A stretch of 34,180 nucleotides of DNA from Nemertoderma westbladi (lineage: Eukaryota; Xenacoelomorpha; Nemertodermatida; Nemertodermatidae): assembly GCA_032718475.1 (NCBI GenBank), contig JAUCBJ010006898.1, positions 1-34,180 on the forward strand, in the 5' to 3' direction. The translations under genes were made by a program, and so were the position numbers. This document shows, piece by piece, positions 1 to 9,045 of the stretch (the stretch's first letter is position 1; the number at the start of each line of letters is the position of its first letter). The notes below the pieces were generated by a model, which saw nothing but the letters and a program-made list of their open reading frames with translations, was not told the DNA's origin and made no database searches.

Positions 1-449
1 TGGCAATTTGGAACGAAATATGCCCGAGATTGTGATATTTTAAATAAAACAACAAATTAATTTTTTGATCGGTCTGTAAAAGCTGCAACTCCACGCGTTC
101 ATATAGGAACGATCTATGAAAAAAAAATAGAAAGTGATTTCTTCTTCAACACTTACTGTAGGCTACTGTATGTAGTTCTCTCGGTCGCTAGAAGGGCATG
201 CGTGATGATGCAAAAACAACATAATTTCTATAAGTTTAGGATTAGCTGTAGGAATTGAACAGTAGGCCTAACTTGGCAGGCATGTACAGTTGTAGCTTAC
301 TCATGTGTAACACAGACCAACAATCCTACAGACTGACACGGCACCTGTCAGATTTGAAAACAGACATTGAAATGAAGTCTCCGACCAAGAAAACCTCTGT
401 AGGTCATTAGCACACCCCCCCCCCCCCCCCCCTCCCCCTTAATACATAC
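1..449 (-). other. Intron 3 of the transporter gene (start only)
   Basis: Follows the exon 3 donor at 449 and runs off the left edge. It holds a C-run on the plus strand (415-438, G-run in the transcript) 12 bases inside the intron, and otherwise nothing recognised. Confidence 0.6.
415..438 (-). repeat. Intronic G-run next to the exon 3 donor
   Basis: Eighteen C, one T, five C on the plus strand; in the transcript this is a G-run from about +12 to +35 of intron 3. Intronic G-runs beside donors are known splicing enhancers in animals and can form quadruplexes; a role here is inference. Confidence 0.6.
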
Positions 450-600
450 CTTTTCTAAAATCGAAACTTCTGTAAAGAATTTTTCATTGCCTATGGTCGA
501 CGTGGGTAAGTTTTTGGGGTTCAAGTATGCAGTTTGAACAAGATTAAATATCACCGGTCCAAGTCCAAATGCACTGATTACAATGCCACTAATAGTTCCT
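450..600 (-). CDS. MFS transporter (oxalate/formate-antiporter-like), exon 3
   Basis: Third exon, residues 192-241. The acceptor is TTATTTTTAG (603-601 TAG) and the donor is AAG|GTATGT (GT at 449-448), phase 0. It encodes TM5 with SAFGLGPVIFNLVQTAYLNP, very close to the conserved FG-G--IFN--QT-Y-NP block of OFA-type transporters, then a loop (NEKFFTEVSILEK) matching the usual EKYF-D--L--V segment before TM6. The remaining helices (TM6-TM12) must be on exons left of position 1. No stop or frameshift is seen in the three exons, so the gene looks intact here. Confidence 0.85.
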
Positions 601-1845
601 CTAAAAATAATAAAATATATTCAGTAGGTTGATAAATATATATTTTGGTTATAAAAATCGTAGTAACTACTTCAATTAAATTCATACATAAACTTCGCTA
701 ATTGGAATACACCCACGCATGTTTTACATATTTTCAATGACATGTGGTAACAACAACAAACATTTACATTAGAAACCAAATTTGGAATTGTCCTCTTTTA
801 TCCTTCATACCGGTACTACTGTAGGCCTACATACTGTAGAAGTTTACAAATTCTCACGGGTCTTCTTCAACGTCATTCTTCAACGTGTCACAGCGATTGT
901 AGAGTTCTGTCGGGCCGGATGTAAAAGCGAGGTAAAGTCTTAGATGACCGTGTGAAACGCGAAACACCGCAGGCAACCCAAAGGCTCCTCTCTCTTGGCT
1001 ATTACCTGTATAGGCCAGGGCGGGCGCCACACTTTTCACAAAATCTTTGTGTATTCGTAATTTTTACAAAATTACGAATTAATGTGAAATGAATTAGATT
1101 GTAACTACAGGTTGTAAATTGATTGACAGCTTGCAATTAAAGCTACAAAACCATTCAAGATATTGCCGACCGACGATGTGAAATTTTGTCAGCCTTCAGA
1201 TAAACTCAATTTCGTTCAAAAACTTGAGTCAGTTCCATTTTTTTTTATCACATGTGACAATATTAAAATTACTAAATATGTACCTATATCCCCGGTTAGC
1301 TATCCCGTAGAGGTACAGTAGGCTCATTCCAAAGTAAAGTACGGGACATTCGTACACAATTTTGAACTTTGATTGCCTGTACAATGTTATCCACAGCACA
1401 TATGTGCACAAAATTGTGCTTGGATTGAACTTTCGAATATCAGCTTTGATTTCGCGAAGCTTATGGCGGGACTTAGTCACTTTTGAGAAAACACCAGCTT
1501 GTCCAAGTAAAGTACGGATTCGTACGAAATTGTTTTTTTTATTTTATGATTTCAATTGTAAAATTTAGCGAATTGTGCGCAGGTACGGTGTTGAGTTGAT
1601 GTTTAGGATAAAGCTGTATTATTAAGCTTAAATAAAAATATAAATATCAGACGAATTGCTACATTGCTAATTTTTTACAGTGTGGTGTGTGTGGTAAAGT
1701 ATGGGACATTGCTAGGTAAAGTACGGGACCTGTACGAATTTTATGGTCAAAATGGTCTCTTACACTTAACATAACAGTAATTTCTGGATAATTAGTGATA
1801 ATAAAGTGGAACTAAGTATTTCCAACCAAGATATGGATGCAAAAT

Positions 1846-2190
1846 GTGGGGCGACCCACAAATTGACCCGAAGTCTTTTTTTAGCATATGGATGCCGTTG
1901 AGGAGTTGTCTGTCATCTGTTTAATTTTTGATCGCTAATACTGTATATCTCGCTCATTTTTAGATGAAATTAAACCAAACCTGGTACGTATGAAGTCTGT
2001 CAAAAGTTTGGAAATAATCGGAAGTTTAAGGAATCAAAGGTCACATATCAGACAGTCTGTCTGTTGGTACCGATAGTTTCAAAATTTTGATAAAAACCGA
2101 AATAAGTCCGCCAATCATTGATGAAATATAACCAAACTTGGTACACATGTATTCTGTGAAAAGTTTAGAAATTCTTTCCATTTTTCTAAA
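1846..2190 (+). repeat. Dispersed repeat family 1 copy (GTGGGGCGA start)
   Basis: Begins GTGGGGCGACCCACAAA, continues to TTTTTGATCGCTAAT and then two related halves, each with the core TGATGAAAT-TAACCAAAC-TGGTAC followed by AAAAGTTT-GAAAT. The same order is found at 25509-25682 and, without the start, at 4331-4590. No ORF and no tRNA-like promoter is seen, so the class is unknown. Confidence 0.65.
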
Positions 2191-2257
2191 AATGTATCAA
2201 TTACTGTACTTACCGATCTTCTTATCTGCTAAAAAACTAAATTTTTTGAAATTTGTT

Positions 2258-2960
2258 GTAAAGTACGGGTCTTTACATGCATAAACTCAAAGATTAGTTA
2301 ACTGAGGAATGATTCTTAGTTCAAATACATATTCTATGCTTCCCACTACTATCACCCTAAAGCATTATAACACTCCTGCCCTCCAGGTTTCATATATTAC
2401 ATTAATACAGTGCACTAAAATGTAATCGCCATTATAATGGTAAAGTATGGGACAATTTTCAATTGGCCGTTATGATGTTTCTGAGGGAGTAGATTATGAA
2501 ACTACAGGTAATTGTTTCTTAAGATGACGCAACACAAACGTGCTTTGCATTCCACTGGGTGATTGGGCTGAGTTAGACTACTTCTCTGTGTATAAATTAA
2601 AAATTTAACTATTTTTTGGTAAAGTATGGGACTTTACAGGCATAAACCCAAAGATTTCTTGACTGAGGAATGATTCTCAGTTCAAATATAGACTCATATT
2701 CTTACGACCGACTATGACCTTAGAGTTTTTTTTAACACTCCTGGCTTCACATATTACATTAATACAGTGCACTAATATAATCGCCATTTTAATGGTAAAG
2801 TATGGGACAATTTTCAATAGGCCGTCATGATATTTCTGAGGGAGTGAAGATGAAACTAATTGTCTTATACGATGACGCAACACAAACGTGCTTTGCATTT
2901 AACTGGGTGATTAGGCTGAGTTACATCTCTGTGAATAAACTAAAAATTTCACTATTTTAG
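2258..2960 (+). repeat. Tandem duplication, ~360 bp unit
   Basis: Two diverged units start at the repeated motif (2258 and 2618). Shared landmarks in the same order are GCATAAAC-CAAAGATT, ACTGAGGAATGATTCT, TATTACATTAATACAGTGCACTAA, a second motif copy with CAATTTTCAAT, and GATGACGCAACACAAACGTG. Unit 2 ends where the inverted repeat begins to fold back. Confidence 0.75.
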
Positions 2961-3078
2961 GTCCCATACTTTACCTAAAATAGTGAAATTTTTAGTTTAT
3001 CCACAGAGATGTAACTCAGCCTAATCACCCAGTTAAATGCAAAGCACGTTTGTGTTGCGTCATCGTATAAGACAATTA
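2857..3078. repeat. Large inverted repeat, 106 bp arms
   Basis: Arms 2857-2962 and 2973-3078 are reverse complements with one mismatch seen (GTGAATAAA against GTGGATAAA), separated by 10 bases (CCCATACTTT). The left arm is the end of the second tandem unit; the right arm is its inverted copy. The transcript of this intron would form a near-perfect ~106 bp hairpin. Confidence 0.85.
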
Positions 3079-3453
3079 ACTTTATCGATTTCATTACAGA
3101 GGAATTAAACACTGGTGAAATTAAATGAAACCAAAAAAAATCGAAAATGGGTTTGTTTTGATTTGGTACAAGCTCAGAAATGTTAATTTATTGGTCACGG
3201 GAAGTGCCTACAGGAAACGAAACTTTTGCACACTTTTATTCACAATTTGTGCAGAGCAGGTGCATAATTTGTAATTCGACTATTTTTGAGAAACCACCTG
3301 TGTTGATACAATTTTTAACACTGAATTCAGGAAGTACGATAAATTTTGACCTAAAAGAAGTATAAATTCAAAGCAACATCTTATTTTTGAAATTAGTGGG
3401 GAGGTTGACCTTTTCATGGAATGAGCCAGTACAATACAACAACTAAATGTCAT

Positions 3454-3482
3454 GTAGGCCCTACACCTACTGTAGGGCCTAC
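3454..3482. repeat. Short perfect hairpin
   Basis: GTAGGCCCTAC and its reverse complement GTAGGGCCTAC, 7-base loop. It contains variants of the TAGGCCTA palindrome that recurs across the window. Confidence 0.6.
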
Positions 3483-3788
3483 CTACTTACTGTCTTACAG
3501 TGCGAAATCAGTAAAGGGTCATCAATTTGACCCATAACTTGTAGGCTGGCCAAGGCTGGCCCATGACATAGGCTAATTTGGCACCTAAGCATACTGCAGT
3601 CAGTGGACTAAGCTGGCAGCTATTATACTGTAAGGTAGGGTATCCCTAACTGAGCGGTAAACTACCCGTTGACAGGTAGTTTGGACCCGGTTAGCCTTGC
3701 GGTACTGAAGCGGTAAGCCAGCGGTACCCTATCCTGAGCGCATATTACCAATTTGAGTGTCGTTTCAACCTATTTACACATATTAACT

Positions 3789-3880
3789 TAATTTCGCGAA
3801 TATTTAATACCTGATACTTCACTTTAAAAGATAGGCCTACCTTAAATGGTGAATATCGAAATTAAATATTCGCGAAATTA
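3789..3880. repeat. Inverted repeat with 20 bp perfect arms
   Basis: TAATTTCGCGAATATTTAAT (3789-3808) and its exact reverse complement (3861-3880), 52-base loop. It ends 64 bases from the exon 2 donor inside intron 2; possibly a very small MITE. Confidence 0.65.
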
Positions 3881-3944
3881 AATTAATAAGTTAAAATAGG
3901 CTGATACGACACCCCAATTGGTAATAAGCGTACCGTAAACCCAC

Positions 3945-4217
3945 CGTCTGTTCGGGAACCACTGCATTGCAGTACTTAGTGGGGCTATGAACGCGATCCC
4001 GATTCCGATTCCCTGCATGCATCCGTAAGTGAAGAGGAGGGCCCCGAAACTGTGCTGAATGCTGAAGTAACTGAGAGCGATACCCCAACTCATAATCCAT
4101 CCTCCGATCAGCGTTGTTAACCGCGCCCCCAGTTTATCTATCATCAGCCCACCCGCCCACATACTCAGTCCTTGTCCTCCTGTCGCCAAGGCGAATATCC
4201 ACAAACTGTCCTCATAA
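3945..4217 (-). CDS. MFS transporter (oxalate/formate-antiporter-like), exon 2
   Basis: Internal exon, residues 101-190 plus split codons at both ends. It is preceded by ATTTTTATTTCAG and followed by GTGGGT. The phase-2 junction with exon 1 completes Arg100, then YEDSLW. It encodes TM2-TM4. The MFS signature (motif A, G-x-x-x-D-x-x-G-R between TM2 and TM3) is read as GGLMIDKLGAR at residues 122-132. A glycine-rich TM4 (GCMQGIGIGIAF, 165-176) and the TM4 end AMQWFPNR follow, all typical of the OFA branch. The open frame continues past 3945 but that part does not resemble the family. Splicing at 3944 joins NR(R) directly to GTISGIV in exon 3, which is the expected family sequence. Confidence 0.85.
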
Positions 4218-4598
4218 CTGAAATAAAAATTAAACTTCAAATACAAATACAAATCAAAACAAATGTAAATTGTCTTTAGTAAATTGACTGTTATTATTAA
4301 ATAGCACAGTGGTACAGTAGGCCTATCATTAACGAATTGTCGTCATCGTCGTAAATTTATGATCGCTAATGACTCTGTCATTCTTAGAAGAAATTAAACC
4401 AAACTTGGTACGTATGCAGTCCGTCAATACTGTAGTTTAGAAAGAACCTGAAGTTTGGTTCCGAAAATAAGACAATACAGTATACTGTATGTCAGGCGGT
4501 ATCGGTAGTTTCAGACTTTTGAGAAAAACCGAAATAAGTCGGTCAATCATTGATGAAATTAAACCAAATTTGGTAAACATGTGAACATATGAACTAAC
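4218..4598 (-). other. Intron 1 of the transporter gene
   Basis: A 381-base phase-2 intron with GTTAGT donor and TTTCAG acceptor. Most of it (about 4331-4590) is dispersed repeat family 1, which ends within about ten bases of the donor. Confidence 0.7.
4331..4590 (+). repeat. Dispersed repeat family 1 copy inside intron 1
   Basis: Starts near TTGTCGTCATCGTCGT, then GATCGCTAAT, TTAAACCAAACTTGGTACGTATG, and the second half ACCGAAATAAGTC-G-CAATCATTGATGAAAT. It lacks the GTGGGGCGA end. It closely matches 1846-2190. Confidence 0.65.
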
Positions 4599-4897
4599 CG
4601 TAAATCCGAAGGTTTTCCGATATATCTCAAATAAGATGTTATGTATGGATTCATATTGCCGAAAGTGTATATGGTACCCAGAGACATGTTGACAAGGATT
4701 CCCGCGACGATCACACACAATCCCTTCCACGGACCGAGTCTACGACGACGACCTCCTACTGTTATAGTCTCTATCACAGGCGAAGACAGACTGTGGCCGG
4801 GTGAAGATATCGTGTCGTAAGATTGCCATTGGACTGAAGTTGATCTTTCATCTGTAACAGATCGCAATAAATTGTAAATTACCTCTTGGTGCACCAT
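4599..4897 (-). CDS. MFS transporter (oxalate/formate-antiporter-like), exon 1
   Basis: First coding exon of a split membrane-transporter gene. The ATG (4897-4895) is in a good context (A at -3, G at +4) and an in-frame TGA lies 21 bases upstream, so this start is well supported. It encodes residues 1-99 plus two bases of codon 100: a hydrophilic cytoplasmic N-terminus with a basic GGRRRR cluster (48-53), then TM1 (about 58-79) with LGTIYTFG, as in the OFA branch of the major facilitator superfamily. The exon ends at GT (4598-4597, GTTAGT) in phase 2. Joining exons 1-3 gives 241 continuous residues with TM1-TM5; the rest lies beyond the left edge. By family, such proteins carry small monocarboxylates or organic anions across a membrane; substrate and membrane cannot be read from the sequence. 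An upstream non-coding exon is possible because ACACAG precedes the ATG. Confidence 0.8.
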
Positions 4898-5024
4898 GCT
4901 GTGTTTATAAATAGGTCATACATCACCTCATAACCTTGATTCGGCACTTCTGCACTGTATTTAATCGTCCCGGCACTCTAAACAGACAAGGGCTTTCAAC
5001 ATATCCACAATTCCAAGGAGCATG

Positions 5025-5150
5025 CGCGGTCGAGTTGATCAGTTGGTTGAGCGGTGAGCGCCGGGCCTGCAAACTATTGGTTGTAGGTTCGAACCCCGCC
5101 AGGGTCCGCAAAGCCTTTTATCCTCTGGGGTCGATAAAATGAGGACCATT
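5025..5150 (+). repeat. tRNA-derived SINE (candidate)
   Basis: A degenerate tRNA-like head: A-box-like TGATCAGTTGG (5036-5046) and a good B box GGTTCGAACCC (5086-5096), about 40 bases apart, as in a pol III promoter of a SINE. It cannot be a working tRNA: no clean cloverleaf or acceptor stem is seen. The following TTTATCCTCTGGGGTCGATAAAAT resembles the conserved body found after the tRNA head in several invertebrate SINEs (from memory). The 3' end is unclear. It lies 130-250 bases upstream of the transporter start codon on the opposite strand. Confidence 0.6.
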
Positions 5151-5159
5151 TGAATTATT

Positions 5160-6085
5160 GGGAGCAAAATTAGGTATAGGAGTAGAGCCCACTTCCACCT
5201 TGAGGTAGCAGCAATCGCAAGAGGAGCCGTCGGGTCGCTTTTACAATTCTAATGGTTTCTTTTTCACTGAAAATTGCAACGTGCGCCGCATCTCGCTTTC
5301 TTGCTCCATAACATCAATCTCAATCGCCATTTACCAAAGTAAATTGCCTTGCAAGTTACCAATTATTATAGGAATGCGTAATAATATTCAAAGTCCCTAA
5401 GTTTATCATAGTAGCATTCAGTTCATAATTATTTTTTTCTAAATCAAAGGATATATTAAAAATAATGAAATTTTGAGTACTGTTAATAATAAACTAAGAT
5501 TAATTTGCCTCACTCACCTCCACTTTCTGAAACAAATGAATGCACCTCCATTAGAAATTACTGGTAGCACAACAACGAAATCTAGGACCTACAAGTTACA
5601 TAATAATTAGGTGATTAATATAATAAGTCATGCCCTTATTGATGAAATACATTCAGTCCCGGATTGGACATGCAATTTATATAAAGGCTATCGGTAATAA
5701 TTACGTTTCATACCGATGAACCGATTATTAGGAATATAAAGGTCACCTAACTTACTATAAACATTTAACCAATTTATTAATCAAGTTTGTTTGCCAAAGA
5801 GATATTGATAATAAAGTCTGGCTTGATTGTTTTATGGTGGTCAATCTCAGAATGGCATGGCCCAGGCATACAAGAGATAAACTTACTCTGCGGTACATTT
5901 TTTTTTATACTGTTCAGCTGCTTGTTTTTGTGGTTCAGCCTCCTTATTTTCAATCGCTCGTTTTGATACTTGTTTGTTACTTGCTATATCTCATTTGCCT
6001 TTTCTATCCTCTTGCATCGAAGTCAACAATTCGACTTTAGATGTACTCTAATGTGTCGTAATTTTTACATGACGCATTCGAGGTA
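5160..6085. other. No recognised feature
   Basis: AT-rich sequence without convincing ORF, repeat or RNA. The 68-codon frame at 5834-6040 has low-complexity hydrophobic content and no family resemblance. Confidence 0.5.
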
Positions 6086-6089
6086 ATCC

Positions 6090-6305
6090 AGTAGTCCTAG
6101 ACGAATTTGCGAATGTTTTAAGCATACTGAAGCGACGGCAAGTCTGGTGGTGAAACATTTCCACAGTGAGGTCTTCCGTTGTCTCACGCTGAAGGGAGGC
6201 TCCCATTTTGGAAAAGAGATTTCACTTAATGCTGATCGACACGGTTTATCTATGAATACTTTTGTTATTATTATATATTTTTGACACGAATTTTTGACGG
6301 TTCGA
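6090..6305 (+). pseudogene. Possible Penelope-like element ORF fragment
   Basis: The plus-strand frame from about 6139 to the TGA near 6285 reads SLVVKHFHSEVFRC, then LTLKGGSHFGKE and a short tail with LNADRHGLSMN. The order H-F-(N/H)-S, L-KGG and a later LN-D resembles the end of the GIY-YIG endonuclease region of Penelope-like retroelements, where KHF, KGGF and GLNRD blocks occur. No GIY-YIG start, RT or long frame is present, so at best this is a short relic. The main support is the hammerhead motif about 440 bases downstream, since these elements carry such ribozymes. Could be chance. Confidence 0.3.
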
Positions 6306-6723
6306 CGTCCGTCTGGTGTCATATCTGAGATAATGGGTCCCTACTCATTCTAAGGATATCTCCTTAGGGTCAATTTGCTGTCTATTCCACAATGGAGGAT
6401 GAAAAGGTGTGGGTGTCTGCCTCTGTTTTGGGCCGCTCATAATTGTGGTACGTCTACTCTTGTACCTCTTGTTGAGACTCGTTTGCAATGTGTGTTCGTT
6501 TCATTATGGGGTTATCAGGCGACGATTCAATATCCAGCAAACTTGTTGTGCTGATGTTGGTAAGCCTTACTGAACAGTAATAGGAGTAAAAAAAAATGCG
6601 TTTATTTAATTGCAGCAGTATGTGTTAGTAAACTATATGCTGACTGTTCTGTTCAGACTGCCTGCTCAGTAGAAGTGGAATAAATACAAAGGTGAATGTC
6701 AGAGGAGAGTGGATGAACCTATT

Positions 6724-6769
6724 AGCGCTTCTGAAGAGGTCTGATAGGCCGAAACGTACGTATAGCGCT
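6724..6769 (+). ncRNA. Hammerhead ribozyme (type I, Penelope-like)
   Basis: All core parts are present in order. Stem I strand AGCGCT (6724-6729) pairs with AGCGCT (6764-6769). The CTGAAGA core is at 6731-6737 (consensus CUGANGA). Stem II is GGTC/GGCC (6738-6741, 6747-6750) with a TGATA loop. GAAA is at 6751-6754. A short stem III ACG/CGT (6754-6756, 6759-6761) has a two-base loop TA. The predicted cut is after A6762 (GUA). A U-U mismatch sits at the base of stem I. Tiny stem III is known for hammerheads of Penelope-like elements, which probably act as dimers. Function is inferred. Confidence 0.7.
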
Positions 6770-6914
6770 GGTTCAACCCCCGGGGACGCGCTTTCTTATA
6801 ATTTCAATTTCTAAACAACTTATTACAATACCATTTAGTAAACTATTGTATTGTAAGAATAGATATCGGTATGTAGGCATCATTCCATGGCTTGCTTGCT
6901 ACTGTATTGCCTGG

Positions 6915-7411
6915 CTGGGATATGGAACGCAGTAAGCGCCATTCCACTTAACTACTAACTAGAGTTTGTAAGTCGCAAGTTTCTCATATTTTATGAATAA
7001 GTAGTGATTATTTTTCTATTGGTTAAGAGTAAGTAGCGATTATTAGCTTATGGGCTAATAATAAATAGCGATTTTTTCTTATTGGCTAAGAATAAGTAGC
7101 GATTTTTAAAGTAATGTTTAAAAATTTCAGATGCTTTAATATTCAATTCATCTAGCAACTTTCTGTCTTGTGGGTTGATTAGGCCAACTGATACTGTGAT
7201 GTACTGTACTAATTCACTATGCACTCTGCCTACTGGTCTAGCCTATACACTGGACAGACTTAAATTGGTACTGTGTTCTGTCCTGGTTGGCCTTGGTAGT
7301 GGTACTGAATTTCCCACTATGTATGGGCCAATAAGAAAATAAACGCTACTTACTCTGCACCAAGTAGTTACTTGAGTGTAGGAATGGCGCTAACGGCGTT
7401 CCATACTGGGA
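6915..7411. mobile_element. MITE with 25 bp terminal inverted repeats
   Basis: Terminal arms 6921-6945 (TATGGAACGCAGTAAGCGCC...) and 7381-7405 are reverse complements with two mismatches. Directly outside both arms is the same hexamer CTGGGA (6915-6920 and 7406-7411), a candidate 6 bp target-site duplication. Subterminal parts also match in inverse orientation (GTAAGTAGCG near 7029 and CGCTACTTAC near 7345). No transposase frame is present. Superfamily is not clear from the ends. Confidence 0.6.
6996..7110 (+). repeat. Tandem repeat, ~32 bp unit, about 3.5 copies
   Basis: Inside the MITE. Units start ATAAGTAGTGATTA, GTAAGTAGCGATTA, ATAAATAGCGATTT and ATAAGTAGCGATTT, each followed (except the last) by TATTGGCTAAGA-like sequence. 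Confidence 0.7.
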
Positions 7412-7445
7412 ACCTATCTCATTTGGGTTGTGATTCGTATTAAGA

Positions 7446-7478
7446 GGGGGGTTGAAGGGGGGTTGAAGGGGGGGGGGG
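7446..7478 (+). repeat. G-rich tract, potential G-quadruplex
   Basis: G6-TTGAA-G6-TTGAA-G11; the long last run can supply two tracts. It fits a four-tract quadruplex with five-base loops. Confidence 0.6.
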
Positions 7479-7479
7479 A

Positions 7480-8289
7480 ACTTTCCCCTGTTCTTTAATT
7501 TATTGGCGGTTTGGTTAAATTCCTTAATTACCGATTTTGTGATAGAGTCGCTCCATTTTATTTTGTATCTCATAACTGAGCGGGAAGGCCCAATAATGAA
7601 TGGTTAAGAACTACATACAATAAAAATATGTTATTTTATAAGAGTTTGTGTTCTGTTCAAACATAGAAGTGTATCTATATTAGTGCGCCTTTATGGTCAA
7701 GGCGGATGGCGAAGAACCAGTAAACCAAAGAAACCTAAGTTGTGATATGCTAAGGCGCTCTCGGCAACACTACTTTATAAAAAAACAAAAGGTCGACCAA
7801 TTCCTGCTGCAGAAAATCAAGTTTTACTTTCTCTGCGGTATTAGGCTTCAAATGATTTTCAACTTGAACAATATAGAAAAACCCTCTAAAGTCGGCGTGT
7901 CGAGATATACGTTGACTTAGAAACCATTCTTCTTTAAAATTGCACCTACTGTGTAGAATTTGAGTAAGTTATTTTGGGGTGATTTGTAGAACACCCCTCG
8001 CTTCTTCCAAAAGTTCACTTGTCCATATTTCGACGAACGAGTCGACTTTACTGCCAAGGTTATATAAAGTTTGTAAGTGGTTTATCTCAGAACTGGGCAG
8101 AGAAGTGGAAAAATAGTAATAATTAATATGCCCCTGTAGTATATCAATTTATTTTTCTAGAATCATCACCAATTTTTTATGTAATTTGTTCAGGTTTGTC
8201 TCCTTGGCAAAATCGGCCAGTGAATTGCATTCTTCTTCTATAACCGTAAGGTACCTTATATAATTTGTGTTGACCAGTGTTAATTTATT
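7480..8289. other. No recognised feature
   Basis: No ORF with family resemblance, no clear repeat. The 75-codon frame at 7693-7920 is unsupported by splice sites or a known domain. Confidence 0.5.
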
Positions 8290-8552
8290 GGCTACCAATT
8301 AAAGTCATCCCAAAATTTATGAAAATTTCACCACGAAAAAAATTATATTTCACCAATTTAAATAATGTGACCCCCAAAAAAAATTATTTAACACTAAATA
8401 AAATAAAGTCACTCCAATTAAAATTATTCAAACGCCAAAATAAATTTTTCAATACCAAAAACACTTATTCAACACCAAAACCAATTATTCAATACCAAAA
8501 TAAATAAATGCTCCTCAAAACTATTTATTAGCACCAAAATAAATGTCAAAAC
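8290..8552 (+). repeat. Degenerate A/C-rich array, left of the LTR element
   Basis: Irregular repeats of ATTATTCAA-ACCAAAATAAAT type, unit about 20-25 bases. The LTR element cuts it at 8552; a related array resumes at 21797. Confidence 0.6.
8548..8552 (+). repeat. Target-site duplication, left copy (AAAAC)
   Basis: AAAAC directly before the 5' LTR, repeated at 21792-21796 directly after the 3' LTR. Five bases is usual for BEL/Pao insertions. Confidence 0.85.
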
Positions 8553-9006
8553 TGTAAAAGCCTTTGCTGAATTGCCCCGTTATTTTTATTATCTTTTACA
8601 TTAAAATACTCTGTAGTTGATTTAATAAGTGTAAGAGACCGTATTATTGCTGTATCGGTGTTTTTAGAGGATCTAAGACCTATTTCCTCCGTATGTGTAC
8701 TGTGAAAGGCATATTTTATGATTCTATGGCAATTCGTGACGCAAAGGGGTGATAGCTACTCTTGAACAGTAGTTACTATGACTACGGTTAACAGCTGACA
8801 TTCATACGTGTTGATTTCCTTTGTTCTACGGCGTCTCTCAGTTCAGTCAGCCAATTAGAGCGTTTTGTGGCTCCTTGTACAGAAAATTTCCGAGAAATGA
8901 CGCAATGCCTATGTGCAGTGTTTACATTCAGTCTTGAGCCAAAGAAAGAACGGCTTGGAAGTATTTTGTGCTGTACTGCTTTTTAGTCGTACACTAGTAG
9001 GTTTAA

Positions 9007-9045
9007 TTATAAAGGGCATATATCCTTTAACTTGAATATCTCACT
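9007..9045 (+). promoter_or_regulatory. Putative LTR core promoter
   Basis: ATTATAAAG (TATA-like, 9007-9014) followed about 30 bases later by TCACTGT (9040-9046), close to the arthropod-type initiator TCA-T. This would place the transcript start near 9042 and the R region between there and the poly(A) site. The same lies at +12010 in the 3' LTR. Confidence 0.4.

Larger units (their letters stand above)
1334..2975. repeat. Nine copies of the motif GGTAAAGTAYGGGAC
   Basis: Full or nearly full copies at 1334-1347, 1507-1517 (short), 1693-1707, 1715-1729, 2258-2269 (short), 2439-2453, 2618-2632 and 2794-2808 on the plus strand, and 2961-2975 on the minus strand. The last five lie inside the tandem and inverted repeats, so they are not independent; the first four sit in otherwise unrelated sequence. 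Some copies are followed by ATTCGTAC. Confidence 0.75.
601..3944 (-). other. Intron 2 of the transporter gene, repeat-filled
   Basis: A 3344-base phase-2 intron between exons 2 and 3. The part 601-1330 shows only a short AT hairpin (about 1053-1078). From 1334 to 3078 it contains repeated copies of GGTAAAGTAYGGGAC, a dispersed repeat (1846-2190), a tandem duplication and a large inverted repeat. From 3079 to 3788 there is only a small hairpin at 3454-3482. Open frames inside it show no family resemblance. Confidence 0.7.

Noticed and set aside
3180-3365. 61-codon plus-strand frame in intron 2
   Set aside because: Inside an intron on the other strand, no domain and AT-rich codon use.
3878-3944. 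Continuation of the exon 2 frame to 3878
   Set aside because: Does not match the transporter family; the donor at 3944 joins exon 3 in the expected sequence.
5025-5107. Possible genuine tRNA gene
   Set aside because: B box is good but acceptor, D and anticodon stems do not form properly; fits a SINE head.
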